Source: Clostridium grantii DSM 8605 (lineage in GTDB: Bacteria; Bacillota; Clostridia; Clostridiales; Clostridiaceae). Taken from it: DNA of 64,000 nucleotides. Both the position numbers and the translations under genes were made by a program. Of the stretch, positions 33,010-42,126 are shown piece after piece (position 1 is the stretch's first letter; each line of letters opens with the position of its first letter). The notes under the pieces were generated by a model. It saw nothing but the letters and a program-made list of their open reading frames with translations. It made no database searches and was not told the origin of the DNA. Location of the stretch: contig NZ_FQXM01000002.1 in NCBI RefSeq assembly GCF_900129965.1, positions 372,001-436,000 on the forward strand. The letters are read 5' to 3'.

Positions 33010-34209
33010 CTATTTATTAGAACAATAGATTGTTGGTAGGGCAGCATAAACAGCAGCACATTTAACTAAGTCAGCTTTCCAAGTTTTTTCATTTGGTGCG
33101 TGAGCTTCTTCTTCTTTACCAGGTCCAAAACCAATACAAGGAATTCCGTATCTACCCATTATTGAAACACCATTAGTAGAGAAAGTCCATTTATCAACAA
33201 GAGGAGTTCCATACATACCTTCATAAGATTCAACCATTGCCTTTGTAGCTGGGGCATCCTCAGGAATTACCCATGTAGGGAAATAACAATCAGTTGGATA
33301 AACAAGGTTTGTCCAGCTTGGTCTTTCATATTTGTACATTGTTACTTCTGCATTATATTTTTTAGCAAACGGAAGGGAACGAACTTCTTCAAGAGCCATT
33401 TCAAAAGTTTCACCATCTGTTAAACGACGGTCAAGTGAAATTGCACACATATCTGCAACTGCACAACGAGATGGGGAATTGAAGAATATTTCAGAAACAG
33501 TAATAGTTCCTTTTCCTAAAAATGGATCATAATGCAAGTTATCATTAAGAACTCTAACTTCTTGTAGAATATCAGCCATTTTGTAGATAGCATTATCTCC
33601 ACGCTCTGGAGCTGAACCATGACAAGAAATTCCTTTAACTTCAACACGTATTTCCATACGTCCACGTTGGCCTCTATATATATTGCCATTTGTAGGTTCT
33701 GTTATAACAACAAATTCAGGCTTTATGTTGCTTTCATTATGGATATACTGCCAACATAATCCATCACAATCTTCTTCTTGAACTGTACCAGTAACTAAAA
33801 CTGTATATTTATCAGATAAAAGTCCTAAATCTTTCATTATTTTTGCACCATAAGTAGCAGAAACTATACCACCAAGTTGATCTGATGCGCCACGGCCACC
33901 TATTTCTTCATCATTTTCATATCCTTCATAAGGGTCAAATGTCCAGTTACTTAATTCACCAAGACCAACAGTATCAATATGAGCATCATACCCAATAAGA
34001 GTTTCGCCTGTTCCCATATAACCAAGAACATTACCCATTTTATCAATTTCCACTTTGTCAAAATCAAGGGATTCCATTTCTTTCACTATTCTTCTTATAA
34101 CACCTTCTTCTTCTGCACTTTCACCAGGTATAGCAATTAAATCACGCAAAAATTTAGTCATTGCAGCTTCGTAACCCTCTGCTTTAAGTTTTATACTGTT
34201 AAAATCCAT
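33010..34209 (-). CDS. ygeY: YgeY family M20 metallo-hydrolase
   Basis: Zinc-dependent hydrolase of 399 residues in the M20/ArgE/DapE fold, named for its linkage to selenium-dependent purine hydroxylase clusters. Metal-binding residues fall in GYDAHIDTVG, RGASDQLGG, GTVQEEDCDG and a late EEAHAPNE. A dimerisation domain sits at about 185-290. It is thought to hydrolyse an amide or ureido intermediate before diaminopropionate is formed; the exact bond is not known from sequence. The ATG at 34209 follows GGAGG. It lies between ygeX and ygeW. Confidence 0.92.
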   Translation of the reverse strand: MDFNSIKLKAEGYEAAMTKFLRDLIAIPGESAEEEGVIRRIVKEMESLDFDKVEIDKMGNVLGYMGTGETLIGYDAHIDTVGLGELSNWTFDPYEGYENDEEIGGRGASDQLGGIVSATYGAKIMKDLGLLSDKYTVLVTGTVQEEDCDGLCWQYIHNESNIKPEFVVITEPTNGNIYRGQRGRMEIRVEVKGISCHGSAPERGDNAIYKMADILQEVRVLNDNLHYDPFLGKGTITVSEIFFNSPSRCAVADMCAISLDRRLTDGETFEMALEEVRSLPFAKKYNAEVTMYKYERPSWTNLVYPTDCYFPTWVIPEDAPATKAMVESYEGMYGTPLVDKWTFSTNGVSIMGRYGIPCIGFGPGKEEEAHAPNEKTWKADLVKCAAVYAALPTIYCSNK

Positions 34210-34257
34210 TTTATTTACCTCCAAAAATTTTATTTTTGATAATATTTTTATTTATAT

Positions 34258-35469
34258 TTATATAGAAGGGTAAGCACCATCCCAAACAATATTACGATAA
34301 ACATCTGGGTCGGTGTTTCCTTCTGTAGAAAACAATAATACTTTTGAGTTTTCATCAAGTTTTAAAGCATTTTTTAGATCTTTTAAATCATCATTTTTCA
34401 TGATTTCAAAGAGAATACCTGTAGTTACTGCTCCTGATTCTCCAGAGATAACTCTAGGATCTTTATCTATAGGGGAAGAAAGTATTCTCATTCCTTTAGC
34501 AGAAATATAATCAGGACAAGATACAAAGAAGGAACTATTATTCTTTAAAATATCCCATGATATTGTATTTGGTTCCCCACAAGCAAGGCCTGCCATGATT
34601 GTTTGCATATCATCAGTAACAGTTCTAATATTACCATCTTTAGCATTAGCAGAACGATATAAGCAATCTGCTTTGTTTGGTTCTACTATAACAACTATTG
34701 GAGGGTTTTTAGTATAAGCATTTGCAAAATATCCTTGAACTGCTCCAGCAAGAGAGCCAACACCTGCTTGTATGAAAATATGTGTAGGGGCATCACAATT
34801 AGCATCATGTAATTGGTTATTAGCCTCCATTGCCATTGTTCCATATCCTTGCATTATCCAAGAAGGGATTTTTTCATAACCTTCCCAAGCTGTATCTTGA
34901 ATTACGACAGAGTTAGGAGTTTTTGCAGATTCAGCTATAGCTATTCGTACACATTCATCATAATTAACTTCTTCAATAGTAGCTGTAGCATTTTCCTTTT
35001 GAATATTTTTAAGTCTAATTTCAGAAGATCCTTTTGGCATAAAAACAACAGATTTTTGGCTTAATCTATTAGCGGCCCAAGCAAGACCTCTTCCATGATT
35101 TCCATCAGTTGCTGTAAAGAATGTTGTTTGCCCAAATTCTTTAAGAAGCTCTTCAGATGTAATAGTATCGTAATCAAGTTCAGAAATGTCTTTTCCTAGT
35201 TTTTCAGCAATATAGCATGCAATAGCAAAAGAACCACCTAATACTTTAAAAGCATTTAAGCCAAATCTATAAGATTCATCTTTTACAAATACATTTTTTA
35301 AACCTAAGAATTCAGCCATATTGTCTAATTTAGCTAGAGGTGTTTGGCTATATTCAGGAAAACTTTTATGAAAAGAAGCTGCTTTGGCTACGTTTTCAGG
35401 GGACATTACATTTAAATTAGAATTTTCAGTTTTTGGGAGTTCGTTAGAAACCCATTTAATTTTATTCAT
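34258..35469 (-). CDS. ygeX: diaminopropionate ammonia-lyase
   Basis: PLP enzyme (fold type II) of 403 residues that splits 2,3-diaminopropionate into pyruvate and two ammonia. The PLP lysine is Lys75 in RFGLNAFKVLGGSFA. TDGNHGRGLAWAA is the phosphate/substrate loop and QAGVGSLAGAVQGYF the glycine-rich PLP-phosphate site. Length and blocks match E. coli YgeX. It starts with GGAGG 5 bases upstream, 19 bases after the regulator. In this cluster diaminopropionate is expected from the purine ring and not from diet. Confidence 0.95.
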   Translation of the reverse strand: MNKIKWVSNELPKTENSNLNVMSPENVAKAASFHKSFPEYSQTPLAKLDNMAEFLGLKNVFVKDESYRFGLNAFKVLGGSFAIACYIAEKLGKDISELDYDTITSEELLKEFGQTTFFTATDGNHGRGLAWAANRLSQKSVVFMPKGSSEIRLKNIQKENATATIEEVNYDECVRIAIAESAKTPNSVVIQDTAWEGYEKIPSWIMQGYGTMAMEANNQLHDANCDAPTHIFIQAGVGSLAGAVQGYFANAYTKNPPIVVIVEPNKADCLYRSANAKDGNIRTVTDDMQTIMAGLACGEPNTISWDILKNNSSFFVSCPDYISAKGMRILSSPIDKDPRVISGESGAVTTGILFEIMKNDDLKDLKNALKLDENSKVLLFSTEGNTDPDVYRNIVWDGAYPSI

Positions 35470-35488
35470 AGAAACCTCCTATTTTATA

Positions 35489-36130
35489 TTAAAATTTATT
35501 TTTAATATCTACATAATTGTAGATAGAATACTTTGAAATACCAAAAAAGTTTGCTATTTTATCGCCAGCTTTGGTGATTAAGAAAGCACCAGAGTCATTT
35601 AGAAATTGAATAGCTACAATTTTTTCTTCCTTGCTCATTAATGGAACAGGCTTACCTATTTTTTTTACTGATTCGCTTAACAAATCATCAAGAAGTTGAT
35701 TTACATTCTGAGGAATTGTGCTTGCATCTTGAATAGAATCAGTATGGCTAATTAAAGACTCTATGCAATTGCTAGATATAGTGAGTTCAGTAATGTCATA
35801 ATTAATACAAAAGATAGCTATAGGTTTATTTTTATCATCTCTTATATAAATTGTACTTGATTTTAAAATCTTTCCATCTTGAGTTTTGGTTATGTAATTT
35901 AATTTATCCTCAATGCTATCTGGGGAATGCTTAAGAGCATCTAAAACAATACGCGAAGGGCCATCATCATTGCTTCTGTGAGTTACATGACCGTTTTCTA
36001 TTAAGATTATAGGATAATCTTTATAGCCAGAAGATAAATCATGGATAAGAACTTCACAATTTCTCCCAAATTGAGATGTGATACCTTTTGCTAATCTTTT
36101 CATAAAATCCAAATTTGAAACATCACTCAT
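35489..36130 (-). CDS. YheO/DauR-like PAS-HTH transcriptional regulator
   Basis: Regulator of 213 residues. The amino-terminal YheO-type PAS domain (about 10-120, with QFGRNCEVLIHDL and ITKTQDGKILKSSTIYIRDD) probably senses a small molecule. The carboxy-terminal DauR-type helix-turn-helix (about 155-213, with GAFLITKAGDKIANFFGIS and YSIYNYVD) binds DNA. It is the first gene of the leftward operon and lies beside a symmetric inverted repeat between two divergent promoters, its likely binding site. The ATG at 36130 follows AAGGGG. The ligand is unknown; a purine or diaminopropionate-related compound is a reasonable guess. Confidence 0.88.
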   Translation of the reverse strand: MSDVSNLDFMKRLAKGITSQFGRNCEVLIHDLSSGYKDYPIILIENGHVTHRSNDDGPSRIVLDALKHSPDSIEDKLNYITKTQDGKILKSSTIYIRDDKNKPIAIFCINYDITELTISSNCIESLISHTDSIQDASTIPQNVNQLLDDLLSESVKKIGKPVPLMSKEEKIVAIQFLNDSGAFLITKAGDKIANFFGISKYSIYNYVDIKNKF

Positions 36131-36207
36131 AAAAAAACCCCTTATTTTTATATTATAGTAAAGAATCATATTCACATAATGAAAACTTGGAAACAATTTA
36201 TGAGTTA

Positions 36208-36236
36208 AGTATATCAATAAAATTTTTGAAAATCAA
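36208..36236 (-). promoter_or_regulatory. promoter of the leftward yge operon
   Basis: On the minus strand TTGATT (36236-36231) and TATACT (36213-36208) are 17 bases apart. The -35 box overlaps the outer end of the inverted repeat. Confidence 0.75.
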
Positions 36237-36290
36237 TGGATTTATAAAAAAATTTTTTAAGTTTACAAAAATATTTTTATAAATCCATTG
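36234..36290. promoter_or_regulatory. symmetric operator with perfect 17-bp inverted repeat
   Basis: Bases 36234-36250 (CAATGGATTTATAAAAA) are the exact inverse complement of 36274-36290, around a 23-base AT-rich centre that contains TTTTTTAAGTTTACAA. Each outer end (CATTG) runs into the -35 box of one divergent promoter, so one bound regulator could control both purine operons at once. The regulator gene lies 100 bases away. Confidence 0.75.
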
Positions 36291-36317
36291 ACTGTAATCT
36301 TAAGTAAATGATAAAAT
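36288..36317 (+). promoter_or_regulatory. promoter of the rightward ssnA-ygfK-hyuA-xdh operon
   Basis: TTGACT (36288-36293) and TAAAAT (36312-36317), spacer 18. The -35 box overlaps the right end of the inverted repeat. Confidence 0.7.
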
Positions 36318-36380
36318 ATACTTGTAAATGGTAAAGATTAATTTATCTAAGTTTATTCTTTTAAATATAGGAGGGGTAAT

Positions 36381-37712
36381 ATGATATTAATAGGCAATGG
36401 AAAATTATTGACAAGAGATGATAATAATACATTTATAGAAAATGGATGTGTATGTATTCAGGATAATGTTATCGTTGATTTGGGAACTACTGAAAACATG
36501 AAGAAAAAATATGAAAGTGCTGAGTTTGTAGATGCAAAAAAAGGGTTAATTATGCCTGGAATGATTAATACACATCATCATATATATAGTTCTTTTGCTA
36601 GAGGACTTTCAATTAACAATCACAATCCTAAAAATTTTGGCGATATTCTTGAAGGTATGTGGTGGAAAATAGATAGATTGTTGACACTTGAAGATACAAG
36701 ATATAGCGCTTTATCAACATATTTAGATTGCATAAGAAATGGAGTAACAACTGTTTTTGACCATCATGCAAGTTATGGTAATATTGAAGGAAGTTTATTT
36801 CAAATTTCAGATATAGCTAAAGAATTAGGAATTCGAACATCTTTATGTTATGAAGTTTCTGATAGAGACGGATCTGAAAAAATGAAACAAGCTGTTAAAG
36901 AAAACGTTGATTTCATGAAGTATGTTAAAAAGGATTCTTCCGATATGCAAAAGGGAATGATGGGACTCCACGCTTCTTTTACATTGAGTAATGAAACCCT
37001 TGAATATTGCGCTAAAAATATGCCTTATGATGCAGGATACCATGTGCATACAGCTGAAGCCATAGATGATGTATACGATTCCTTAAAAAAATATAATAAA
37101 AGAGTTGTAAATCGTTTATTTGATAATAACATTTTAGGAGAAAAAACTATTGCGGTTCACTGTATTCATACTAATAATGGGGAACTAGATTTATTAAAGG
37201 AAACAAATACAATGGTTGTACATAATCCTGAATCTAATATGGGTAATGCAGTGGGATGTACACCAGCTTTAGAAATGATTAAAAAAGGAATAACATTAGG
37301 TCTTGGAACTGACGGATATACAAGTGATATGTTTGAATCTATGAAAGTTGCTAATATTCTACATAAACATCATAACTGTAATCCATCCGTTGCATGGGGA
37401 GAAGTACCTTTAATGCTTTTCGAAAACAATTCAAAAATTGTGAATAGATTCTTTGAAAAGCCGGTTGGTGTTATAGAAAAAGGAGCTTATGCTGATGTTA
37501 TAGTGGTTGAATATGATCCTTTAACACCTTTTAATGCAAACAATGCAAATTCTCATATCTTATTTGGAATCAATGGAAGATGTGTAACAACTACAATGAT
37601 AAATGGTAAGGTTATTATGAAAGATCGTGAAATAATAGGTATAGACACAGAACAAATCATGGCAAAATCAAGAGAATTATCTACCAAACTATGGAATAAA
37701 ATTAATAAATAA
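36381..37712 (+). CDS. ssnA: SsnA-family aminohydrolase
   Basis: Metal-dependent amidohydrolase of 443 residues. Metal-binding blocks: MINTHHHIYSSFARG (about 59-73), FDHHASYG, YHVHTAEAIDDV, AVHCIHTNNGE and LGLGTDGYTSDMFE. SsnA is fixed in anaerobic purine and urate gene clusters, where it is proposed to deaminate or open a reduced purine ring. Its substrate is not evident from sequence. It differs clearly from the guanine deaminase-like gene at 23290. AGGAGGGG precedes the ATG; ygfK follows after 16 bases. Confidence 0.92.
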   Translation: MILIGNGKLLTRDDNNTFIENGCVCIQDNVIVDLGTTENMKKKYESAEFVDAKKGLIMPGMINTHHHIYSSFARGLSINNHNPKNFGDILEGMWWKIDRLLTLEDTRYSALSTYLDCIRNGVTTVFDHHASYGNIEGSLFQISDIAKELGIRTSLCYEVSDRDGSEKMKQAVKENVDFMKYVKKDSSDMQKGMMGLHASFTLSNETLEYCAKNMPYDAGYHVHTAEAIDDVYDSLKKYNKRVVNRLFDNNILGEKTIAVHCIHTNNGELDLLKETNTMVVHNPESNMGNAVGCTPALEMIKKGITLGLGTDGYTSDMFESMKVANILHKHHNCNPSVAWGEVPLMLFENNSKIVNRFFEKPVGVIEKGAYADVIVVEYDPLTPFNANNANSHILFGINGRCVTTTMINGKVIMKDREIIGIDTEQIMAKSRELSTKLWNKINK

Positions 37713-37728
37713 GGAGGAAACAGTAACT

Positions 37729-40700
37729 ATGAGTGATAGAATGACACCTATTTCGTTTGAAGATTTAATGCAATGGATAATTACAGAAAACAAAAAATAC
37801 GGAACAATTTTCGGGGTAAATAAATTTTTTAAAAAACAAGATAGTAAGGTCCTTGAAATCTTTAATGAAAGCATTGAAACTCCTTTTGGACCAGCAGCAG
37901 GACCTCATACACAATTAGCACAAAATATTATTGCAGCATATCTATCAGGATGTAGATTTTTTGAATTAAAAACTGTACAAACTCTTGATGGAGAAGACTT
38001 GCCAGTATCAAAACCTTGTATTAGTGCTAAAGATGAAGGGTATAACGTTGAATGGTCAACTGAACTTAGAGTTCCAGAGGCTTATGAAGAGTATGTTAAA
38101 GCTTGGTTTGCATTGAAAATATTATCTAAGGAACTTGAACTTGGAAGTAGTGATGGATTTATTTTTAACATGAGTGTAGGGTATGATTTTGAAGGTATTT
38201 CCTCACCAAAAATAGATAAATTTATTATGGGGCTTAAGGATGCTTCTAAAACTAAAATATGGGAAGAATGTAGAACTTACATCTTAAACAATATTGAAAA
38301 ATTTGAAAATATAGATAAAGTATATGTGGATAGTATTTCTCCTAAAGTATGTAGCTCAATTACTTTATCTACTTTGCATGGATGTCCTCCACAAGAAATC
38401 CAGCGTATTGCATCATATTTGATAAATGAGAAAAAATTAAATACTTATGTAAAATGTAATCCTACATTACTAGGTTATGAATTTGCTAGAAAAACTTTAG
38501 ATAACATGGGATATGATTATATTTCTTTTGATGAACATCATTTTAATGATGATTTACAATTTTCTGATGCTATAGTTATGTTTAAATACCTACAAGATTT
38601 AGCAAAGAAACAGGAATTATCCTTTGGAGTTAAATTAACCAATACTTTCCCAGTTGAAATTAAAAATAATGAATTGCCTGGAGAAGAAATGTATATGTCT
38701 GGTAAAGCTTTATATCCTTTATCAATAGAGTTAGCTCATAGACTATCAAGTGAATTTGAAGGAAATCTTAAAATTTCTTATTCAGGTGGAGCAGATGTAT
38801 TTAATATTAATGAAATATTTGAAACAGGAATTTGGCCAATAACAATAGCTACAACACTTTTAAAAGTTGGTGGATACGAAAGAAATTTCCAAATTGCGGA
38901 AAACTTAAATCAATTAGAATATAGCGACAAGTATGTTATGGATAATGAAAAGTTAAAGAAATTAAAAGAAAAATCAGTAGTTGATATTCATCATATAAAA
39001 GCTATAAAGCCTATGCCAAATCGAAAAGTAACAGATAAAGTACCATTAACGGATTGTTTTATGGCTTCTTGCCAAAAGGGATGTCCAATATCACAAGATA
39101 TTCCAGAATATATACGTCTTGTGGGAGAAGATAAACATTTAGAGGCCTTGAAAGTTATTGTAGAAAAAAATCCACTTCCTTTTATCACTGGTACCATATG
39201 TAGTCATGCTTGTATGAGTAAATGTAGCAGAACTTTCTATGATGAATCTGTGAATATAAGAAATGTAAAATTACAAGCAGCAGAAAAAGCTTATGAAGAT
39301 TTAATGAAGGAAATTTCGCAAACTTCAAAAAGTGATGTAAAAATTGCTGTTGTTGGAGGCGGTACAACAGGTTTATCAGCAGCATATTTTCTTGCAAAAG
39401 AAGGATTGGATGTAACCATCTTTGAAAAAAGGGATTCTTTAGGTGGAATAGTTAAACATGTTATTCCAGAATTTAGAATGTCATCAGATGCCATTCAAAA
39501 TGATATTGATTTAATTTGTAAATTAGGGGTTAAAATTGAATTAAATTCTCAAAAAACTTCGGTTCAGCAGTTAAAAGAAGAAGGATATAAATATATATTA
39601 TTTGCAACAGGGGCATGGGAACCAGGTATGTTAGATATTGAAGGTGGAAATGTAATTAATGTAATCCACTTTTTAGAAAAATTAAGAAATAAAGATGAAG
39701 AATTGAAAATTGGTAAAAATGTTGTTGTAATAGGCGGAGGAAATACCGCTATGGATGCAGCTAGAGCAGCTAAAAGAGCAGATGGAGTAGAAAATGTTTA
39801 TATAGTTTATCGTAGAACAAAAAGGTACATGCCTGCTGATGAAGAAGAATTACACTTGGCACTTGAAGATGGTGTGGAATTTAAAGAATTATTAGCGCCA
39901 GTAAAAATAAGTAATGGAGCCCTTATCTGTAAGGTTATGAAGCTAGGAGAGCCAGATGAGAGTGGTAGAAGAAAGCCAATTGCAACTGATGAAACAGTAG
40001 AAATTCTTGCAGATACTATTATAGCAGCGGTAGGAGAAAAAATTAACACTACAATGTTTGAGGAAAACAATATCAAGGTAAATGATAGAGGCTTTGTACA
40101 GGTTGAGCCAACAACATTAGAAACAAATATTGAAAAAGTTTATGTGGCTGGGGATGCTTTACGTGGACCTTCAACAGTAGTAGAGGGGATAGCAGATGCA
40201 ACAAAATTCGCAAGAACTATAGTTAAAAAAGAAAAAAATTGTGATTTGCAAATGAATCTTCCAAAAGTAAGTACAAATATTGAAATACCTATAGCTAAAA
40301 AAGGAATACTTAAAATGGCTATATATGATAAAAATGAAAGTAGCAGATGTCTTGAGTGTTCAACTATATGTGAATTTTGTGTTGATGTTTGTCCTAATCG
40401 TGCTAATGTAGCAATAAAAGTAAAAGGAAATAAAGCACATCAAATAGTTCATATTGATAAAATGTGTAATGAATGTGGAAATTGTGAAGCTTTCTGTCCA
40501 TATAATAGTGCTCCATACAAAGAAAAATTCACATTATTTAGTACAGAAAAAGATTTTAAAGATAGTGAAAATCCAGGTTTTGTATTAATTAATGAAGAAG
40601 AAAAGATAATTAAAATTAGATTAAAGAACCAAGCTCAAGAGGTTAAACTTGAAAATAATGATACAAGTATACCTAAAGAAATAGAAAATATGATTTGGGC

Positions 40701-40731
40701 TTTAATTCAAGATTATAGTTATATGTTCTAA
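37729..40731 (+). CDS. ygfK: YgfK family multi-domain flavin/iron-sulfur oxidoreductase
   Basis: One thousand residues combining three modules. The amino-terminal 430 residues look like a dihydroorotate-dehydrogenase-type flavin barrel (ETPFGPAAGPHTQLAQNII, HGCPPQEIQ, SYSGGADVFN). The middle (about 440-855) is GltD-like: Cys-rich entry CQKGCPISQDIPEYIR, FAD site VVGGGTTGLSAA, NADPH site VIGGGNTAMDAARAA. The end carries two 4Fe-4S sets, CLECSTICEFCVDVCP and CNECGNCEAFCP. Once called a putative selenate reductase, it is now linked to reduction of urate or related oxopurines in anaerobes. Here it may also serve as electron partner for the FAD-less hydroxylase two genes on. Confidence 0.92.
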   Translation: MSDRMTPISFEDLMQWIITENKKYGTIFGVNKFFKKQDSKVLEIFNESIETPFGPAAGPHTQLAQNIIAAYLSGCRFFELKTVQTLDGEDLPVSKPCISAKDEGYNVEWSTELRVPEAYEEYVKAWFALKILSKELELGSSDGFIFNMSVGYDFEGISSPKIDKFIMGLKDASKTKIWEECRTYILNNIEKFENIDKVYVDSISPKVCSSITLSTLHGCPPQEIQRIASYLINEKKLNTYVKCNPTLLGYEFARKTLDNMGYDYISFDEHHFNDDLQFSDAIVMFKYLQDLAKKQELSFGVKLTNTFPVEIKNNELPGEEMYMSGKALYPLSIELAHRLSSEFEGNLKISYSGGADVFNINEIFETGIWPITIATTLLKVGGYERNFQIAENLNQLEYSDKYVMDNEKLKKLKEKSVVDIHHIKAIKPMPNRKVTDKVPLTDCFMASCQKGCPISQDIPEYIRLVGEDKHLEALKVIVEKNPLPFITGTICSHACMSKCSRTFYDESVNIRNVKLQAAEKAYEDLMKEISQTSKSDVKIAVVGGGTTGLSAAYFLAKEGLDVTIFEKRDSLGGIVKHVIPEFRMSSDAIQNDIDLICKLGVKIELNSQKTSVQQLKEEGYKYILFATGAWEPGMLDIEGGNVINVIHFLEKLRNKDEELKIGKNVVVIGGGNTAMDAARAAKRADGVENVYIVYRRTKRYMPADEEELHLALEDGVEFKELLAPVKISNGALICKVMKLGEPDESGRRKPIATDETVEILADTIIAAVGEKINTTMFEENNIKVNDRGFVQVEPTTLETNIEKVYVAGDALRGPSTVVEGIADATKFARTIVKKEKNCDLQMNLPKVSTNIEIPIAKKGILKMAIYDKNESSRCLECSTICEFCVDVCPNRANVAIKVKGNKAHQIVHIDKMCNECGNCEAFCPYNSAPYKEKFTLFSTEKDFKDSENPGFVLINEEEKIIKIRLKNQAQEVKLENNDTSIPKEIENMIWALIQDYSYMF

Positions 40732-40752
40732 AAATTGATGAGGTGATTTTAA

Positions 40753-42126
40753 ATGTCAATCATTATAAAAGGAGGAACAATTGTAACTCCTACAAGAAGT
40801 TATTTATCTGATATCAAAATTAAAGATGAAATAATAATTGAGATTGAACAAAACTTGGTAGATTCTGAATCAGAAATTATAGATGCAACTGGGTGTTTAT
40901 TGTTCCCAGGGTTTATTGATTCTCATACACATTTTGATTTAGATACAGGATATACAAGAACAGCAGATGATTTTAAAACAGGTACTGCAGCAGCTATCAT
41001 TGGGGGAACAACATCTATTTTGGATTTTGCAACTCAGAATAAAGGGGAAACTTTAAATGAAGCTTTGAAAAATTGGCATGATAAAGCTAAAAATGTTTCT
41101 AGTTGTGATTATGGATTCCATATGGCAATTACAGAATGGAATGAAGATATAAAAAAAGAGTTAGAATCAATGACTAATGAAGGAATAACTTCTTATAAAG
41201 CTTACATGGCTTATGACAGCTTGAGGCTTAATGATGGGGATATTTACACTATCTTAAAAGCTTTAAAAAAGTATAATGGAATACTTGGAGTTCATTGTGA
41301 GAATGGTGATCTTGTAAATACATTTATAAAAGAGCAGTTAAAGGAGGGGAATACTTCCCCTTCAGCTCATCCATTATCTAGACCTAATAAAGTGGAATCA
41401 GAAGCAATTTCAAGATATATAAATATTGCAAGTTTAGCAGAATCACCTATAAATATAGTACATTTAAGTACCAAAGAAGGTATAGAAGAAGTAATAAAAG
41501 CTAGAGAAGCTGGACAAAAGGTTTATGTGGAAACTTGCCCACAATATTTACTATTGGATGATAGTTTATATGTGAATGAAGATTTTGAAGGAGCAAAGTA
41601 CGTTTTATCACCACCGTTAAGGAAAAAGGAAGACATTGAAATGTTATGGCAAGCTTTATCAAAAGGATATATAGATACCATTGGAACAGACCATTGTAGT
41701 TTTAATTTAGAAGGTCAAAAAACTCATGGAATAAATGATTTTAGTAAAATTCCAAATGGAATACCAGGAGTTGAACATAGGCCAGTTCTTATATATGAGT
41801 ATGGAGTAAATAGGGGAAGAATAACAAAGGAACAAATGTGTGGATTACTCAGCGAAAATGTAGCAAAGCTGTTTGGAATGTTTCCTAAAAAAGGGGTACT
41901 TCAAGTTGGAAGTGATGCAGATATAGTTATATGGGATACAAAAAAGCAAGGAATTATATCAAAAGATAATCAAAAACAAAATGTTGATTACACTCCTTAT
42001 GAAGGATTTAAAACTACAGGAAAAGCAAAACATGTTTTTTTAAGAGGAAGTCAGGTTGTAAAAGAAGGGTCTATTATAAACTCAAATTCAGGAAAATATA
42101 TTAAACGAGGTGAAACTAATGTTTGA
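40753..42126 (+). CDS. hyuA: dihydropyrimidinase/phenylhydantoinase family hydrolase HyuA
   Basis: Cyclic amidohydrolase of 457 residues. Metal ligands are in FIDSHTHFDLDTG, the carbamylated lysine in SYKAYMAYDS, and others in LGVHCENGD, IVHLSTKEG and TIGTDHCSFN. The family opens cyclic ureides such as dihydropyrimidines and hydantoins. In this cluster it is expected to open a hydantoin or imidazolone ring made from a purine. GAGGTGA precedes the ATG, and the end overlaps the next gene by 8 bases. Confidence 0.92.
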   Translation: MSIIIKGGTIVTPTRSYLSDIKIKDEIIIEIEQNLVDSESEIIDATGCLLFPGFIDSHTHFDLDTGYTRTADDFKTGTAAAIIGGTTSILDFATQNKGETLNEALKNWHDKAKNVSSCDYGFHMAITEWNEDIKKELESMTNEGITSYKAYMAYDSLRLNDGDIYTILKALKKYNGILGVHCENGDLVNTFIKEQLKEGNTSPSAHPLSRPNKVESEAISRYINIASLAESPINIVHLSTKEGIEEVIKAREAGQKVYVETCPQYLLLDDSLYVNEDFEGAKYVLSPPLRKKEDIEMLWQALSKGYIDTIGTDHCSFNLEGQKTHGINDFSKIPNGIPGVEHRPVLIYEYGVNRGRITKEQMCGLLSENVAKLFGMFPKKGVLQVGSDADIVIWDTKKQGIISKDNQKQNVDYTPYEGFKTTGKAKHVFLRGSQVVKEGSIINSNSGKYIKRGETNV

